Shown here: piece after piece, positions 8,151 to 16,413 of the stretch
How the letters are laid out: each line of letters opens with the position of its first letter
Numbering within the stretch: position 1 is the first letter of the stretch
Assembly: GCA_026388315.1 (NCBI GenBank)
Contig: JAPLKA010000067.1
Coordinates: forward strand, 1 to 49,799
Length of the DNA stretch: 49,799 nt
Source of the DNA: Pseudomonadota bacterium
Lineage (GTDB): Bacteria; Desulfobacterota; Syntrophorhabdia; Syntrophorhabdales; Syntrophorhabdaceae
Reading direction: 5' to 3'
Translations under genes and position numbers: made by a program
The notes under the pieces: model-generated
Databases searched by the model: none
The model's input: only the letters and a program-made list of their open reading frames with translations
What the model was told of the DNA's origin: nothing

Positions 8151-8243
8151 TGGCGGAGAGGCAGGGATTTGAACCCTGGGTACGGTTTAACCCGTACACT
8201 CGCTTAGCAGGCGAGCACCTTCGGCCAACTCGGTCACCTCTCC
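8151..8243 (-). tRNA. tRNA-Ser(GCT)
   Basis: The minus strand folds as a class II tRNA: GGAGAGG acceptor, D arm (GACCGAGTTGGCC), anticodon stem-loop GCCTGCTAAGC with GCT anticodon, long variable arm (TGTACGGGTTAAACCGTACC), TTCAAATC T-loop and an encoded 3' CCA. It reads AGC/AGU codons. Confidence 0.95.
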
Positions 8244-8301
8244 ATGGGCCAAAGTATACTTGTTTAAGTATTAAAAATCAATAGTTAAGAGGCGTATATG
8301 C

Positions 8302-8330
8302 TTGACAAACATTTTTATGACAGGTAATTA
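8302..8330 (+). promoter_or_regulatory. sigma-70-type promoter of epmA
   Basis: TTGACA (8302-8307), a 17-bp spacer, then TAATTA (8325-8330). It lies about 75 bp ahead of the chosen epmA start. The TTG of the -35 box also happens to be in frame with epmA and could be mistaken for its start codon. Confidence 0.6.
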
Positions 8331-8406
8331 TTATTCCCTGGGAAAGAAAACAAACCAAAACAAAAAACGAGATTGCCAAGCCCAAAAAACGGAACTTACA
8401 ACGTCA

Positions 8407-9348
8407 ATGAACAGAAAGTTGTTTAAGAGCGATATAACAGAGGTTTTAAATGCCCGGCATGAGTTGCTGAGAGCCATCCGGGATTTTTTTTATTCCCGCG
8501 ACTATATTGAGGTTGAAACACCTAACCTCATGAAAACTGTGCCGCCAGATCCCCACATTGACCCGCTGGAGGTGTTTATAGAAGATAAAGGACCGTTTTA
8601 CCTCCATACATCTCCCGAGTTACACATGAAGAAACTCCTGCAATGCGGGGCTGAGCGTATATTCCAGATATGCAAGGTTTACAGGGTGGAAGAGTTTGAA
8701 GAAGTGCATAACGTCGAATTTACCATGCTCGAATGGTACAGAAGGGGAACATACGAAGATGCCATAGAAGAAGTTGCTGAACTTGTTGAGCATGTGACGG
8801 GAATGAAAAAACCTTATAAGGTCTATGATTTAGAGCGTCTGATTGCAGACCGGACAGGGATTAACCCTTTTCAATATGACAGGGATGAATTTTACAAAGC
8901 GCTTAAAGGGAAAGGGTTTGCGGGTATTGACGAAAAAGATACCTGGAATGACCTTTTTTTCAAGCTTTTCATCCAGGAAGTCGAACCTGAGCTGAATCAA
9001 AACAGACCCTATTTCATAAAGGACTGGCCGATGTCTATATCAACTATGGCAAAAAGGAAAAATGTAAATAAAGTTGAGCGCTTCGAGCTGTATATGAATG
9101 GCCTGGAAGTAGCGAACGGGTACACGGAACTCCTGGATCCCGTTGAGCAGAGAGCAAGGTTTATCAACGATAACGAAGAGAGAGAAAGGCTTGGCAAAAA
9201 GACATTTGAGATTGATGAGAATTTCATTGAGGCGTTATTGCCTTTAGAAGGCTCATATACCGGCGTTTCCCTCGGTATTGACAGGCTGCTCATGGTTCTC
9301 ATGGGTAAAAAGACGATAAACGAAGTTTTGGTAGTGCGAAACTGGTAG
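8407..9348 (+). CDS. epmA: EF-P lysine lysyltransferase / GenX-PoxA, class II LysRS-like
   Basis: A 313-residue truncated class II lysyl-tRNA synthetase lacking the N-terminal OB anticodon domain. In E. coli EpmA attaches beta-lysine to elongation factor P, easing translation of polyproline stretches. Motif 2 (VYRVEEFEEVHNVEFTMLEW) and motif 3 (GVSLGIDRLLMVLMG) are clear, with the substrate loop NGLEVANGYTEL. The ATG at 8407 (MNRKLFKSD) is preferred over TTG 8302 because the latter coincides with a -35 box and the extra 35 residues are not family-like; 313 aa fits the usual length of about 325. No epmB or efp lies in the window. A GGCTTT...AAAGCC hairpin follows the stop. Confidence 0.9.
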   Translation: MNRKLFKSDITEVLNARHELLRAIRDFFYSRDYIEVETPNLMKTVPPDPHIDPLEVFIEDKGPFYLHTSPELHMKKLLQCGAERIFQICKVYRVEEFEEVHNVEFTMLEWYRRGTYEDAIEEVAELVEHVTGMKKPYKVYDLERLIADRTGINPFQYDRDEFYKALKGKGFAGIDEKDTWNDLFFKLFIQEVEPELNQNRPYFIKDWPMSISTMAKRKNVNKVERFELYMNGLEVANGYTELLDPVEQRARFINDNEERERLGKKTFEIDENFIEALLPLEGSYTGVSLGIDRLLMVLMGKKTINEVLVVRNW

Positions 9349-9349
9349 T

Positions 9350-9371
9350 CGCAGGCTTTAGCGAAAAAGCC
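9350..9371. repeat. CGCAGGCTTTAGC palindrome family, short copy
   Basis: CGCAGGCTTTAGC at 9350-9362 matches the first arm and loop of palindromes at 34904-34966 and 47309-47331; GGCTTT/AAAGCC forms a 6-bp stem just after epmA and could act as a transcript end. Confidence 0.45.
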
Positions 9372-9382
9372 ATGAGCTAATT

Positions 9383-10129
9383 TCAGAGTGTAAACTTGTA
9401 GAACATTATCCCCAGATATTCTTTTATTGCAAGCGATATAACGGCTGTATTGCCTGCATTTGGCAGATAGCTGAAGACATCATATTTCATTCTTGATGTC
9501 TTATAACCGGTAGGGAAGGGCAATACTTCCTTGAAATGCTTGTCAAAGAGCATTTTTGACCTTTTCATATGATAGGCATTCGTTATGAGAACTATTTTTG
9601 TAATCTTGTGTTGTTCGGCTAATTCTTTAACGTATCCGGCATTTTCAAAAGTGTCTTTGCTCCTGCCTTCAGGTAATATATAACTTTCGTTAACCCCCAA
9701 TGATAAGAACAGCCTTTTCGCTACTTCTGATTCAGCTATTCTTTCACCGATGTTTCCCCCTGAAAAAATGATAGGTTTTTTGGATAATTGAAAGAGCCTG
9801 AATGCACATACGACTCTTCCCAGTGCATCTTCACCAGGAATACCTTTTCCATCAATGTCAGGCGCATTGTCATAGACGCCTCCGCCGAGCACTACATAGG
9901 CTTCATATGTTTTTACTGTGTTGACAGGAGGAGGCTTAAAAGCGTTTTCAAGAGGCAGTAAAAACAGATCTTTTGTAGGCTCAATGCTGAAGACATATAA
10001 CAGGATTGCCAGAGACACTATGAGCAGTTTGAGTCTTTTTTTTAGAAATATTGCTCCCAGTAGGAGTAATACAATGAATATGCCCGGCGGCAGGATTGAA
10101 AATGTGATTATCTTTTTTAAAATAAACAT
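9383..10129 (-). CDS. DUF218/YdcF-ElyC-SanA family membrane protein
   Basis: 248 residues: two N-terminal membrane segments (about 6-28, ITFSILPPGIFIVLLLLGAI; 34-48) followed by a DUF218 domain. The hallmark AYVVLGGGVYDN starts the domain near residue 77, then PIIFSGGN, the conserved NTFENA-like SKDTFENAGYVKEL, and VLITNAYHMKRSKMLF. Relatives ElyC and SanA act in envelope polysaccharide/peptidoglycan metabolism, but the biochemical activity is not settled. The topology suggests a periplasmic or cytosolic domain anchored in the inner membrane. It converges with epmA. Confidence 0.87.
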   Translation of the reverse strand: MFILKKIITFSILPPGIFIVLLLLGAIFLKKRLKLLIVSLAILLYVFSIEPTKDLFLLPLENAFKPPPVNTVKTYEAYVVLGGGVYDNAPDIDGKGIPGEDALGRVVCAFRLFQLSKKPIIFSGGNIGERIAESEVAKRLFLSLGVNESYILPEGRSKDTFENAGYVKELAEQHKITKIVLITNAYHMKRSKMLFDKHFKEVLPFPTGYKTSRMKYDVFSYLPNAGNTAVISLAIKEYLGIMFYKFTL

Positions 10130-10137
10130 GGTTTTAT

Positions 10138-10310
10138 CAGTTTACGGTTCACAGTTACTTCAGTGAATAGTGAATAGTCAAAGGCATTTTTTAAGCTCAT
10201 TGTCATTAGTGTTTTGCCATATTTTCATACCCTTAAAATTTTTAATCTTATCTTCCATTTTCTATCTTCCTGTTTTTACTATTCACTAACGACTATTCAC
10301 TATTCACTGT
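10138..10310. repeat. two heptad arrays between DUF218 and patatin genes
   Basis: Units with a strict 7-bp period at 10138-10186 (CAGTTTA CGGTTCA CAGTTAC then TTCAGTG AATAGTG AATAGTC) and at 10276-10310 (TTACTAT TCACTAA CGACTAT then TCACTAT TCACTGT). The second ends three bases from the patatin stop codon. Confidence 0.75.
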
Positions 10311-10312
10311 CT

Positions 10313-11218
10313 TCATCTCTGTCGGTACTTTGCAATCAGCTCTTTAATCTTTGGTATCGCTGCCTTTGCAGCCTTTATCCCTTCTTCCATGAGCACCTTT
10401 TTCTGTGTAAAATCAAAGATCGAAACGCCTTTTGTATCCGGTTCGATTATGACATCTGCATATTGGAGCTTTGTTTTATTGCTCTGATGCATCACGATGT
10501 TCACCGACTGCCCGATAATATCTACCACTGAATTGATGTTGTAATCTTTGATGTCTTTAAGGAGGTTGACGGCGATGACGATGTCTGCCCCCTTATTTCG
10601 TGCAATGTCGCAGGGAATGCTGTTTGTTACCCCGCCGTCAACGAGCAATCTGTTTCCGAATGTAACGGGGACGAAGATGCCCGGGATAGCAGATGAGGCC
10701 CTGATTGCCCTTGAAAGAGAACCCTTTTCCAGGATGATTGTTTCGCCTGTATTTAAATCTGTAGCAATAGGGTAGAAGGGTATTTTTGTATCCTCAATTT
10801 TCTTTACTTTAACTGTCTGGTCAACAAAGGTTTCAAGCTTTGTACCCTGTGCAGGCCCGAGTTTGGAATAGATGATTGAAAGATCGAGGACGTCGTTTTT
10901 ATCAATTTTAAAGGCAATCCACTCAAGCTGGAAACTATCCGGATTTGAGGCGTAGATACCGCCAATCAGACTTCCCACGCTGGTGCCGACAATCATATGG
11001 ATGGGTATTTTTTCCTGTTCCAGCGCCCTGATTACGCCTACATGGGCGAACCCCTTTGCCGACCCTCCGCCAAGAACGAGTGCAATTTTCGGTTCCCGTT
11101 TTTCCTGAACCCTGGGTACCACCTGTGGCGTTGTCTGACAGGAAAAAAGGAACACGCAGGCTACAAAGAAAACGAAAAAACAGGACATCTTTTTACTTTT
11201 ATCTTTTGTCTTTTTCAC
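10313..11218 (-). CDS. patatin-like phospholipase lipoprotein (RssA/YchK-like)
   Basis: 301 residues with a lipoprotein signal (basic MKKTKDKSKKM, hydrophobic FFVFFVACVF, lipobox LFSC with Cys27), so likely membrane-anchored on the periplasmic side. The patatin domain has the oxyanion-hole GGGSAKG (50-56), nucleophile elbow GTSVG (Ser80) and the dyad Asp in DGG (194-196), all intact, which predicts serine lipid acyl hydrolase activity. The family includes lysophospholipases; the substrate here is unknown. A heptad array abuts each end: 3' at 10276-10310 and 5' at 11214-11276. Confidence 0.9.
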   Translation of the reverse strand: MKKTKDKSKKMSCFFVFFVACVFLFSCQTTPQVVPRVQEKREPKIALVLGGGSAKGFAHVGVIRALEQEKIPIHMIVGTSVGSLIGGIYASNPDSFQLEWIAFKIDKNDVLDLSIIYSKLGPAQGTKLETFVDQTVKVKKIEDTKIPFYPIATDLNTGETIILEKGSLSRAIRASSAIPGIFVPVTFGNRLLVDGGVTNSIPCDIARNKGADIVIAVNLLKDIKDYNINSVVDIIGQSVNIVMHQSNKTKLQYADVIIEPDTKGVSIFDFTQKKVLMEEGIKAAKAAIPKIKELIAKYRQR

Positions 11219-11276
11219 TATTCACTATTCACTATTCACGGTCTTACCCGCTTCACGCATAACGCTTCACGACTAT
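11214..11276. repeat. heptad array, 9 units in phase
   Basis: Nine 7-bp units in phase: TTCACTA three times, TTCACGG, TCTTACC, CGCTTCA, CGCATAA, CGCTTCA, CGACTAT. It fills the gap between the MBL gene stop codon and the patatin start. Confidence 0.8.
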
Positions 11277-11914
11277 CATACACGTTGTCCGACATAGGGG
11301 TTGTATACCTTTTCTCTCCCTATAGTGCTTTTTGGCGTGTCGCCGTAGTTATGGCCAGGGGCTACTACGGTGTCATCAGGTAGTGTGAAAAGTTTTTTAT
11401 GAATGGAGGATGTTAGAATATCCGACGACCCGCCAGCAAGATCTGTTCTCCCGACGCCTCCAACAAACAGGGTATCACCCGTGAAAACAATGCCTTTATG
11501 ATAGAGAGAAATGCTTCCCGGTGAATGACCTGGCGTATGCAATACCTGTAAAGTGGTTTCTCCTATAGCAATTGTATCTCCATCCCTGACAGTTATATCT
11601 GCCGGAGGGGAGGGTTCGGCGCTGAACATACTCATCATTTGAGGAGATTGATTGATGAGACTGGTTGACTCCTTTTCATGAATAATAATCTGTGCATTTG
11701 TTAAATCGCGCATCCGTCTGTTGCCCATGACATGATCAATGTGTGAGTGTGTGTTTAATATGTATTTTATGGTGTAACCCTTATCCGTTGCTTCCTTTAC
11801 AATTCTTTCGCACTCCCCTGCGGGGTCGATAATAAGCGCTTCTTTTGTGACCTTACATCCCACAATATATGCAAATACAGCAAATTGTCCCACTTCCATT
11901 TGTTTTACAAACAT
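11276..11914 (-). CDS. MBL-fold hydrolase, glyoxalase II-like
   Basis: 212 residues with the complete metallo-beta-lactamase metal site: THSHIDH at 55-61, His130 in HTPGHSPG, Asp147 in FTGDTLF and His188 in APGHNYGD. The GRTDL loop and overall length match the YcbL/glyoxalase II-like group (thioester hydrolases such as hydroxyacylglutathione hydrolase) rather than class B lactamases. Cytosolic; substrate not determined. AAGGAGG upstream of ATG supports the start. The stop codon lies at the edge of a heptad array. Confidence 0.9.
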   Translation of the reverse strand: MFVKQMEVGQFAVFAYIVGCKVTKEALIIDPAGECERIVKEATDKGYTIKYILNTHSHIDHVMGNRRMRDLTNAQIIIHEKESTSLINQSPQMMSMFSAEPSPPADITVRDGDTIAIGETTLQVLHTPGHSPGSISLYHKGIVFTGDTLFVGGVGRTDLAGGSSDILTSSIHKKLFTLPDDTVVAPGHNYGDTPKSTIGREKVYNPYVGQRV

Positions 11915-12212
11915 AGCGCCTCCTTGAGCTGTTTATAATAATATGTTTTACTTGGGTTTTCAATTTATTTGATGGAAATGTCCAGGCATGATAAGGTAAA
12001 AGTTAATTCTGAATTGCATTGGTGTCAATAAGAGGGTTAGAAAATTGCGAATTGAGAAAAATGCCGTACATCGTACATAGTACATCGTACATCGTGAAAA
12101 GCTCTTAACGAAGTACGATGTACGAACGACGGATTTTATTACGGATTACGAATTTCGGAATGGACATAGAAATTGAAAAGAAAAACATAACAAAAAGAAT
12201 TTGGAGGGGAAG
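11915..12212. other. intergenic with a heptad array
   Basis: Between divergent genes. Holds CGTACAT-type 7-bp units in phase at 12065-12099 (CGTACAT CGTACAT AGTACAT, then CGTACAT CGTGAAA). The ribosome site GGAGGGG at 12203-12209 belongs to the next gene. No gene seen. Confidence 0.6.
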
Positions 12213-12914
12213 ATGAAACCTGTATATATCGAAGCGAGGGACCTGCCTGATGCATGGTTTCAGTGTCTCTATAAACTTTTTGAGGATGAAGGTGTCCATG
12301 AATATGTAATAAGCAGGGGCTCTTTTGAAGGCCAGAAGAGGAGAGAATTTGATATTGTTATGATTCATATCAAGTATCCGGGGACTCAACCGCTTATACC
12401 GGACATACCTACAGAACTTGGTATTCCGGCGCCTACAAGCATAGAATATGTTGAGGAATACCTTCAATATCTCATGACAGACAAAAAAGCGGATAATGAG
12501 CTTTATACCTACGGAGAGAGATTAACCAACCCGAAAGTGTGTATCGAAGGACAGGAATGCACGCTTGGAGTAAACCCTGTTCAGGAAGTCATCAAGATAT
12601 ATAAAGAGGGGAAATTCGGGACAAACCAGGCTATCATGGAAATCGGCATGCCCCAGGACATCCTCGTTGAAGACCCGCCATGTTTGAGGTTAATTGATAC
12701 CCGTATTACGGATGGGAAACTCCATTTTGTACTCTATTTCAGGAGTTGGGACCTCTGGGCCGGTTTTCCGTCAAATCTTGCAGCCATCCAGATGCTGAAA
12801 GAATATATGTGCCATGAAATCGGCGTGGAAGATGGTACGATAACGGCAATCAGCAAGGGACTGCATCTGTATGAGTATACCTTTGACCTTGCCCTGAAAC
12901 GCCTGCGACGGTAG
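12213..12914 (+). CDS. thymidylate synthase, archaeal/methanogen-type
   Basis: 233 residues, predicted to methylate dUMP to dTMP. The C-terminal half carries thymidylate synthase motifs: catalytic Cys157 in the PPC context, the dUMP phosphate-binding RSWD at 177-180, GFPSNLA at 184-190 (equivalent to GxPFNI), and ISKGLHLYEY at 213-222, matching the HxY that binds the sugar. The N-terminal half is short and divergent, as in methanogen-type enzymes, not the E. coli ThyA layout. The start is ATG 12213, nearer an ideal spacing from GGAGGGG than the TTG at 12201, which overlaps that site. The stop codon is followed at once by a heptad array. The folate cofactor is not predictable. Confidence 0.78.
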   Translation: MKPVYIEARDLPDAWFQCLYKLFEDEGVHEYVISRGSFEGQKRREFDIVMIHIKYPGTQPLIPDIPTELGIPAPTSIEYVEEYLQYLMTDKKADNELYTYGERLTNPKVCIEGQECTLGVNPVQEVIKIYKEGKFGTNQAIMEIGMPQDILVEDPPCLRLIDTRITDGKLHFVLYFRSWDLWAGFPSNLAAIQMLKEYMCHEIGVEDGTITAISKGLHLYEYTFDLALKRLRR

Positions 12915-13057
12915 TAAGGCAGTGAATAGTGAATAGTTTCGGATTGCGGATCTGTTTTTCGCTTGAACCCTTGGTCCCTCGACCCCTTGAACCCTTTTTC
13001 GGTTACGAGGAACGAGATACGGTATTATCGTGAACAGTGAACAGTGCATAGTGAATT
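12914..13057. repeat. heptad arrays plus a 9-bp-type segment
   Basis: A 7-bp array at 12914-12948 (AGTGAAT twice with neighbours) directly follows the thymidylate synthase stop. A 9-bp-type stretch follows at 12962-12994 (CTTGAACCC TTGGTCCCT CGACCCCTT). A third array lies at 13030-13057 (GTGAACA GTGAACA GTGCATA, then GTGAATT), whose last unit overlaps the stop codon of the convergent gene. Confidence 0.75.
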
Positions 13058-13937
13058 AAACCGTGTGCATTGAGATCTTGTTGTACGTTTCTTTGATGTG
13101 TTTCTGGACAGTCTCAATATTCGAATGTTCTGTTATTATTTCAGTTTCATATGAATGTGAAGCGGGATTATGGATTGTGAAGAACAGAGTATTTTCGTTC
13201 GTCGGGATCATCTCTGCGAAGAATACTTTCTGATAAGTGATTATTATACCGTAATGCGACGATTCGATATAGATATCTTTACAGTAGTAGGCAGTATAAC
13301 TCAGAAGCTCATTAACCACTTCCTTGAAGGCCGAAGACTGTATTTTATCAATATGATCTTTTACATATACGTTCTGGATGCGTCTGTTTATATCCAATTC
13401 GAAGGAATCTTTCTTTGCCTGGTTCCCAACAACTAATGCAGCAAGATTATATGTATAGTCAGTTATTTCGGAGTAGGTATAGGAATCCTGTTCCCATAAT
13501 TTGTGGAAGATGAGAGAAGCCTCTTCCCATGTGAATTCATTTTCTGCATCTATAAAAATGTTTTTTCTTACTGCCCTGTTAAAGAAATTTTCTATGCCCT
13601 TTTTTTCCAGCCGGCTATCCACATAAATACTCCATATCTGGTTGTGCCGGTCTTTCAGCCGTGGTTCCTTGCTTTCTTCCGGTGCAATGTGAGGGTTATA
13701 GCGGAAGTGTGGATTTAAAACATCATAGATATACAGGAATAGACGGTATATTCTGCCATAGAGAAAAGTGCTGTCCTCCCAGATGGTGACCTTCACATCA
13801 AGGTGGTCTTTTTTCCTTTTTATAAGTGCTTTTTCATTCCAGGGAGAATCTGTTTCTTCAATATAAATATGGCGTATCGAATGGTCAATGCCTAAGATGT
13901 TGCTTATATTTTTTGTAGTTGTACCTGTTTCTTCCAC
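13056..13937 (-). CDS. hypothetical protein, 293 aa
   Basis: Not recognised. GTG start directly abuts the TAA of the upstream TPR-like gene, so the two are probably translationally coupled. The protein is soluble and rich in charged and aromatic residues. Visible blocks include IYRLFLYIYDVLNPHFRYN at about 62-80, EEASLIFHKLWEQDSYTYSE, and YCKDIYIESSHYGIIITYQKV. The pattern of histidines and acidic residues around 150-175 (TWEEASLIFHKLWEQDS) could bind metal, but no known catalytic motif is complete. The stop codon falls within the last unit of a heptad array. Confidence 0.7.
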   Translation of the reverse strand: MEETGTTTKNISNILGIDHSIRHIYIEETDSPWNEKALIKRKKDHLDVKVTIWEDSTFLYGRIYRLFLYIYDVLNPHFRYNPHIAPEESKEPRLKDRHNQIWSIYVDSRLEKKGIENFFNRAVRKNIFIDAENEFTWEEASLIFHKLWEQDSYTYSEITDYTYNLAALVVGNQAKKDSFELDINRRIQNVYVKDHIDKIQSSAFKEVVNELLSYTAYYCKDIYIESSHYGIIITYQKVFFAEMIPTNENTLFFTIHNPASHSYETEIITEHSNIETVQKHIKETYNKISMHTV

Positions 13938-14501
13938 TTAGAATTCGCCTTCTAAGCCATACTGACTAAGAAGCAATGTTTTTGTTTTCATCCACTGAGA
14001 ATCGGTTTCTAACGAAAAGGGCACTGTTTCAAGGACTTCTGATAGATATTTTCTTGCCCTTTCAGAATCTCCTTTTTTTGCATAAATGTAGCCCAGATTG
14101 TACGATGTCGATTCTTTTATGCTGCTGTATTTCGGCACAATTTGTTTTATCCTTTTTTGTTTTAACATGATTTCTTCCCTGTTGTTTTGTGCTGTCGATG
14201 GGTCATTAATGATTTTTTCGTATTGTGTTTGAACAAGTTTTGCAGTAATGAGGACATCTTTCGTATAACTGTATGTTTTTTGGTAGATTCTCAAAGAAGA
14301 ATCGAGGTCACCCTTTTTTAACAGTTCGTCGGCCTTTTTGACATAGGTTGTAATATTTGCATCAGTTATTGCAGCTTCTTGCGTTGTTACCGGCACCGGT
14401 GGTTTTTTTGGTTTTTTCTCTGCCCCGAAAGATATACATGGGGAAAATAGTGTTAGAATAATGAGGATATTTAATATGTTTTTTAAAATTGATTTTGTCA
14501 T
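13938..14501 (-). CDS. exported TPR-like repeat protein, 187 aa
   Basis: A signal peptide (MTKSILKNILNILIILTLFSP, predicted cleavage after ISFGA) is followed by a Lys/Pro-rich linker. Helical repeats of TPR character follow: ADELLKKGDLDSSLRIYQKT at about 57-76 and NLGYIYAKKGDSERARKYL at about 134-152. Probably a periplasmic scaffold. AAGGAGAAGG precedes the ATG. It forms a two-gene unit with the downstream hypothetical protein, with zero spacing between stop and GTG start. Function unknown. Confidence 0.75.
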   Translation of the reverse strand: MTKSILKNILNILIILTLFSPCISFGAEKKPKKPPVPVTTQEAAITDANITTYVKKADELLKKGDLDSSLRIYQKTYSYTKDVLITAKLVQTQYEKIINDPSTAQNNREEIMLKQKRIKQIVPKYSSIKESTSYNLGYIYAKKGDSERARKYLSEVLETVPFSLETDSQWMKTKTLLLSQYGLEGEF

Positions 14502-14558
14502 TCAGCCTTCTCCTTCGTTAAGATTTTTTTGGAAAAACATGTTGAAAAGATTTTTTAA

Positions 14559-14632
14559 TGGCGGTGCAGGGAATTGAACCCCGGACACTGCGGATATGAG
14601 CCGCATGCTCTAACCATCTGAGCTACACCGCC
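14559..14632 (-). tRNA. tRNA-Met(CAT), elongator type likely
   Basis: The minus strand folds as a standard cloverleaf: GGCGGTG/CACCGCC acceptor, TAGCTCAGATGGTTAGAGC D arm, GCGGCTCATATCCGC anticodon arm with CAT, and a GTTCAAT T-loop. No initiator-type GGG/CCC anticodon-stem pairs. CCA is not encoded. A CAT anticodon could also be lysidine-modified tRNA-Ile2; identity elements were not decisive. Confidence 0.9.
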
Positions 14633-14740
14633 GTGCTGTTCATATACGATATAACTACTCGTATTGTCAACAATATATTGGCAATTCATCAATGTTTTAT
14701 GCTATATATGGCAACAGTTAACGCGAATAACGGAGGTGTT

Positions 14741-15694
14741 ATGAAAGTACTTGTAACTGGTGGTTGCGGGTTCATCGGTTCGCATGTGGTAGACAATTTT
14801 ATTGCAAGCAATCACGAAGTGGTGATAATCGATGACCTCTCTTCAGGAAAAATGGAAAACAAAAATAATGCCGCCAGACTGCATGTTGCTAATATATGTG
14901 ACGATTCCATTGAAGAAATTATTAAAAATGAAAGGCCTGATATAATAAATCACCATGCTGCACAGATTTCTGTCCCCTTATCCGTGGAAATACCACTTTA
15001 TGATGCCGAGGTGAATATAAAGGGCACAATCAGGCTCCTTGAATTATCAAGGAAATACGGGGTGAAAAAATTTATATTTGCGTCTACCGGGGGTGCTATA
15101 TACGGAGATGCGGACAAAGTTCCCACTGCTGAAGATTATGTTCCCGAACCGGCATCGCCCTATGCGATTTCCAAATTTTCAAGCGAAAAATACATAAGGT
15201 TCTATTATGGTCAATATGGGCTTCAGTATACGATTTTACGATACAGCAATGTATATGGTCCAAGACAGATTCCTCATGGTGAGGCGGGTGTAGTGGCAAT
15301 TTTTACGGAAAAATTGCTGACAGGCGAGCACCCGAAGGTTTATCATTTTCCTGAGGAGGAAAGAGGGATGATACGCGACTATTGTTACGTCAAAGATATT
15401 GCAAATGCGAGCTTGATTGCTGTAAAAAATGAGAATGTCGGAATTTATAATATAGGCACAGGGAAGGGTACATACACCCTTGAGCTGTATAAAAAAACGA
15501 TCGATGCGTTAAGGAACAACGGTGTTGCCGTTCCCGAAATTTTTAATGAACCTCAGCGCGGTATTGCCAGGGCAGGTGATATAAGGGTAAGTACGCTCAA
15601 TGTCAGAAAGGCAAAAGACGAAATAGACTGGGAAGCGAAATATAGTTTAGAAGATGGTTTAATTGAAACGGTGGATTGGTACTTACATAAATGA
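14741..15694 (+). CDS. NAD-dependent epimerase/dehydratase (UDP-glucose 4-epimerase-like, GalE group)
   Basis: 317 residues of the extended SDR family. The NAD-binding TGGCGFIG sits at 6-13, IIDDLSSG (29-36) follows beta-2, and the catalytic triad is Ser115 region (ASTGG), Tyr141 and Lys145 (YAISK). ILRYSNVYGPRQ is the usual substrate-loop block. It most resembles UDP-glucose/UDP-GlcNAc 4-epimerases supplying sugars for envelope polysaccharide. The frame is open back to the tRNA, but ATG 14741 with GGAGGTG seven bases upstream and the immediate Rossmann start is clearly correct. It overlaps the next gene by four bases (ATGA). Confidence 0.9.
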   Translation: MKVLVTGGCGFIGSHVVDNFIASNHEVVIIDDLSSGKMENKNNAARLHVANICDDSIEEIIKNERPDIINHHAAQISVPLSVEIPLYDAEVNIKGTIRLLELSRKYGVKKFIFASTGGAIYGDADKVPTAEDYVPEPASPYAISKFSSEKYIRFYYGQYGLQYTILRYSNVYGPRQIPHGEAGVVAIFTEKLLTGEHPKVYHFPEEERGMIRDYCYVKDIANASLIAVKNENVGIYNIGTGKGTYTLELYKKTIDALRNNGVAVPEIFNEPQRGIARAGDIRVSTLNVRKAKDEIDWEAKYSLEDGLIETVDWYLHK

Positions 15695-16413
15695 AAATAA
15701 AGGTTCTCGGTACGGGAACATCTATCCCGTCCTTAAAAAGAGGTTCTTCTTCGTACCTTGTATCTGCCGAGAAATGTAATATTCTTGTGGATATAGGGCC
15801 TTCTGTGGTGAGGAGACTCCTCGAATATGGACATACAGTGGACGATGTGGATGCTGTTTTTCTCACACATTTTCACGTAGACCATACAGCAGACTTGTCA
15901 ACATTCTTATTTGCCTGCAATTATGGTTTAAAGCAGCGGACAAAACCCCTTATTGTAGCAGGCGGGCAGGGGATTCATAAATTCTATGCCGGCCTTTTAA
16001 AGATTTACCCGTGGATTTTACCCAAATCATATGAGTTTAGACTGCATCGTCTCCCTGGTGGTGAACTGAAGATTGGAGATGTTTTCGTGCGGACCACAAA
16101 AGTTAATCACAACAGGGAAAGCATCGGGGTGAGGCTTGAAAAAGAAAGAAGTCTTGTGTTTTCCGGTGATACGGATTATTCAACGAATCTTATTAAACTT
16201 GCACATGGAGCAGATCTTCTTATCGTGGAATGCTCTTTCCCGGAGAGAAAAGTGAAGGGACATTTAAGCCTGAGCATTCTGGAAAAGATAGTCAAAAAAG
16301 CTCAACCGAAAAGGGTTCTTATTTCTCATCTTTATCCGGAATGGGAAGGCTTAAAAGGAATTCTCCATGCACCATATCTCATGGCAGAAGACGGGATGGA
16401 AATGGAGCTCTAA
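15691..16413 (+). CDS. MBL-fold metal hydrolase, RNase Z-like
   Basis: 240 residues. Metal ligands: HFHVDH at 60-65, then VNHNRESIGVRLE, SGDTDYS and a terminal LISHLYPEW. Order and spacing resemble the RNase Z/ElaC and AtsA-like branch (Lactamase_B_2), but it is shorter than RNase Z and lacks the exosite arm, so tRNA processing is not assured; a phosphodiesterase or arylsulfatase-like role is possible. Translationally coupled to the epimerase by an ATGA overlap. Its 3' end overlaps the convergent gene by four bases. Confidence 0.8.
   Translation: MKIKVLGTGTSIPSLKRGSSSYLVSAEKCNILVDIGPSVVRRLLEYGHTVDDVDAVFLTHFHVDHTADLSTFLFACNYGLKQRTKPLIVAGGQGIHKFYAGLLKIYPWILPKSYEFRLHRLPGGELKIGDVFVRTTKVNHNRESIGVRLEKERSLVFSGDTDYSTNLIKLAHGADLLIVECSFPERKVKGHLSLSILEKIVKKAQPKRVLISHLYPEWEGLKGILHAPYLMAEDGMEMEL

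Noticed and set aside
8302-8406. N-terminal extension of EpmA from TTG 8302
   Set aside because: Coincides with a -35 box and adds residues not found in the family.
14633-14740. N-terminal extension of the epimerase
   Set aside because: Begins at the tRNA edge; the Rossmann motif starts at ATG 14741 with a strong ribosome site.
15691-16413. Calling this gene RNase Z outright
   Set aside because: Metal motifs fit, but the length is short and the exosite arm is missing; kept as RNase Z-like MBL hydrolase.
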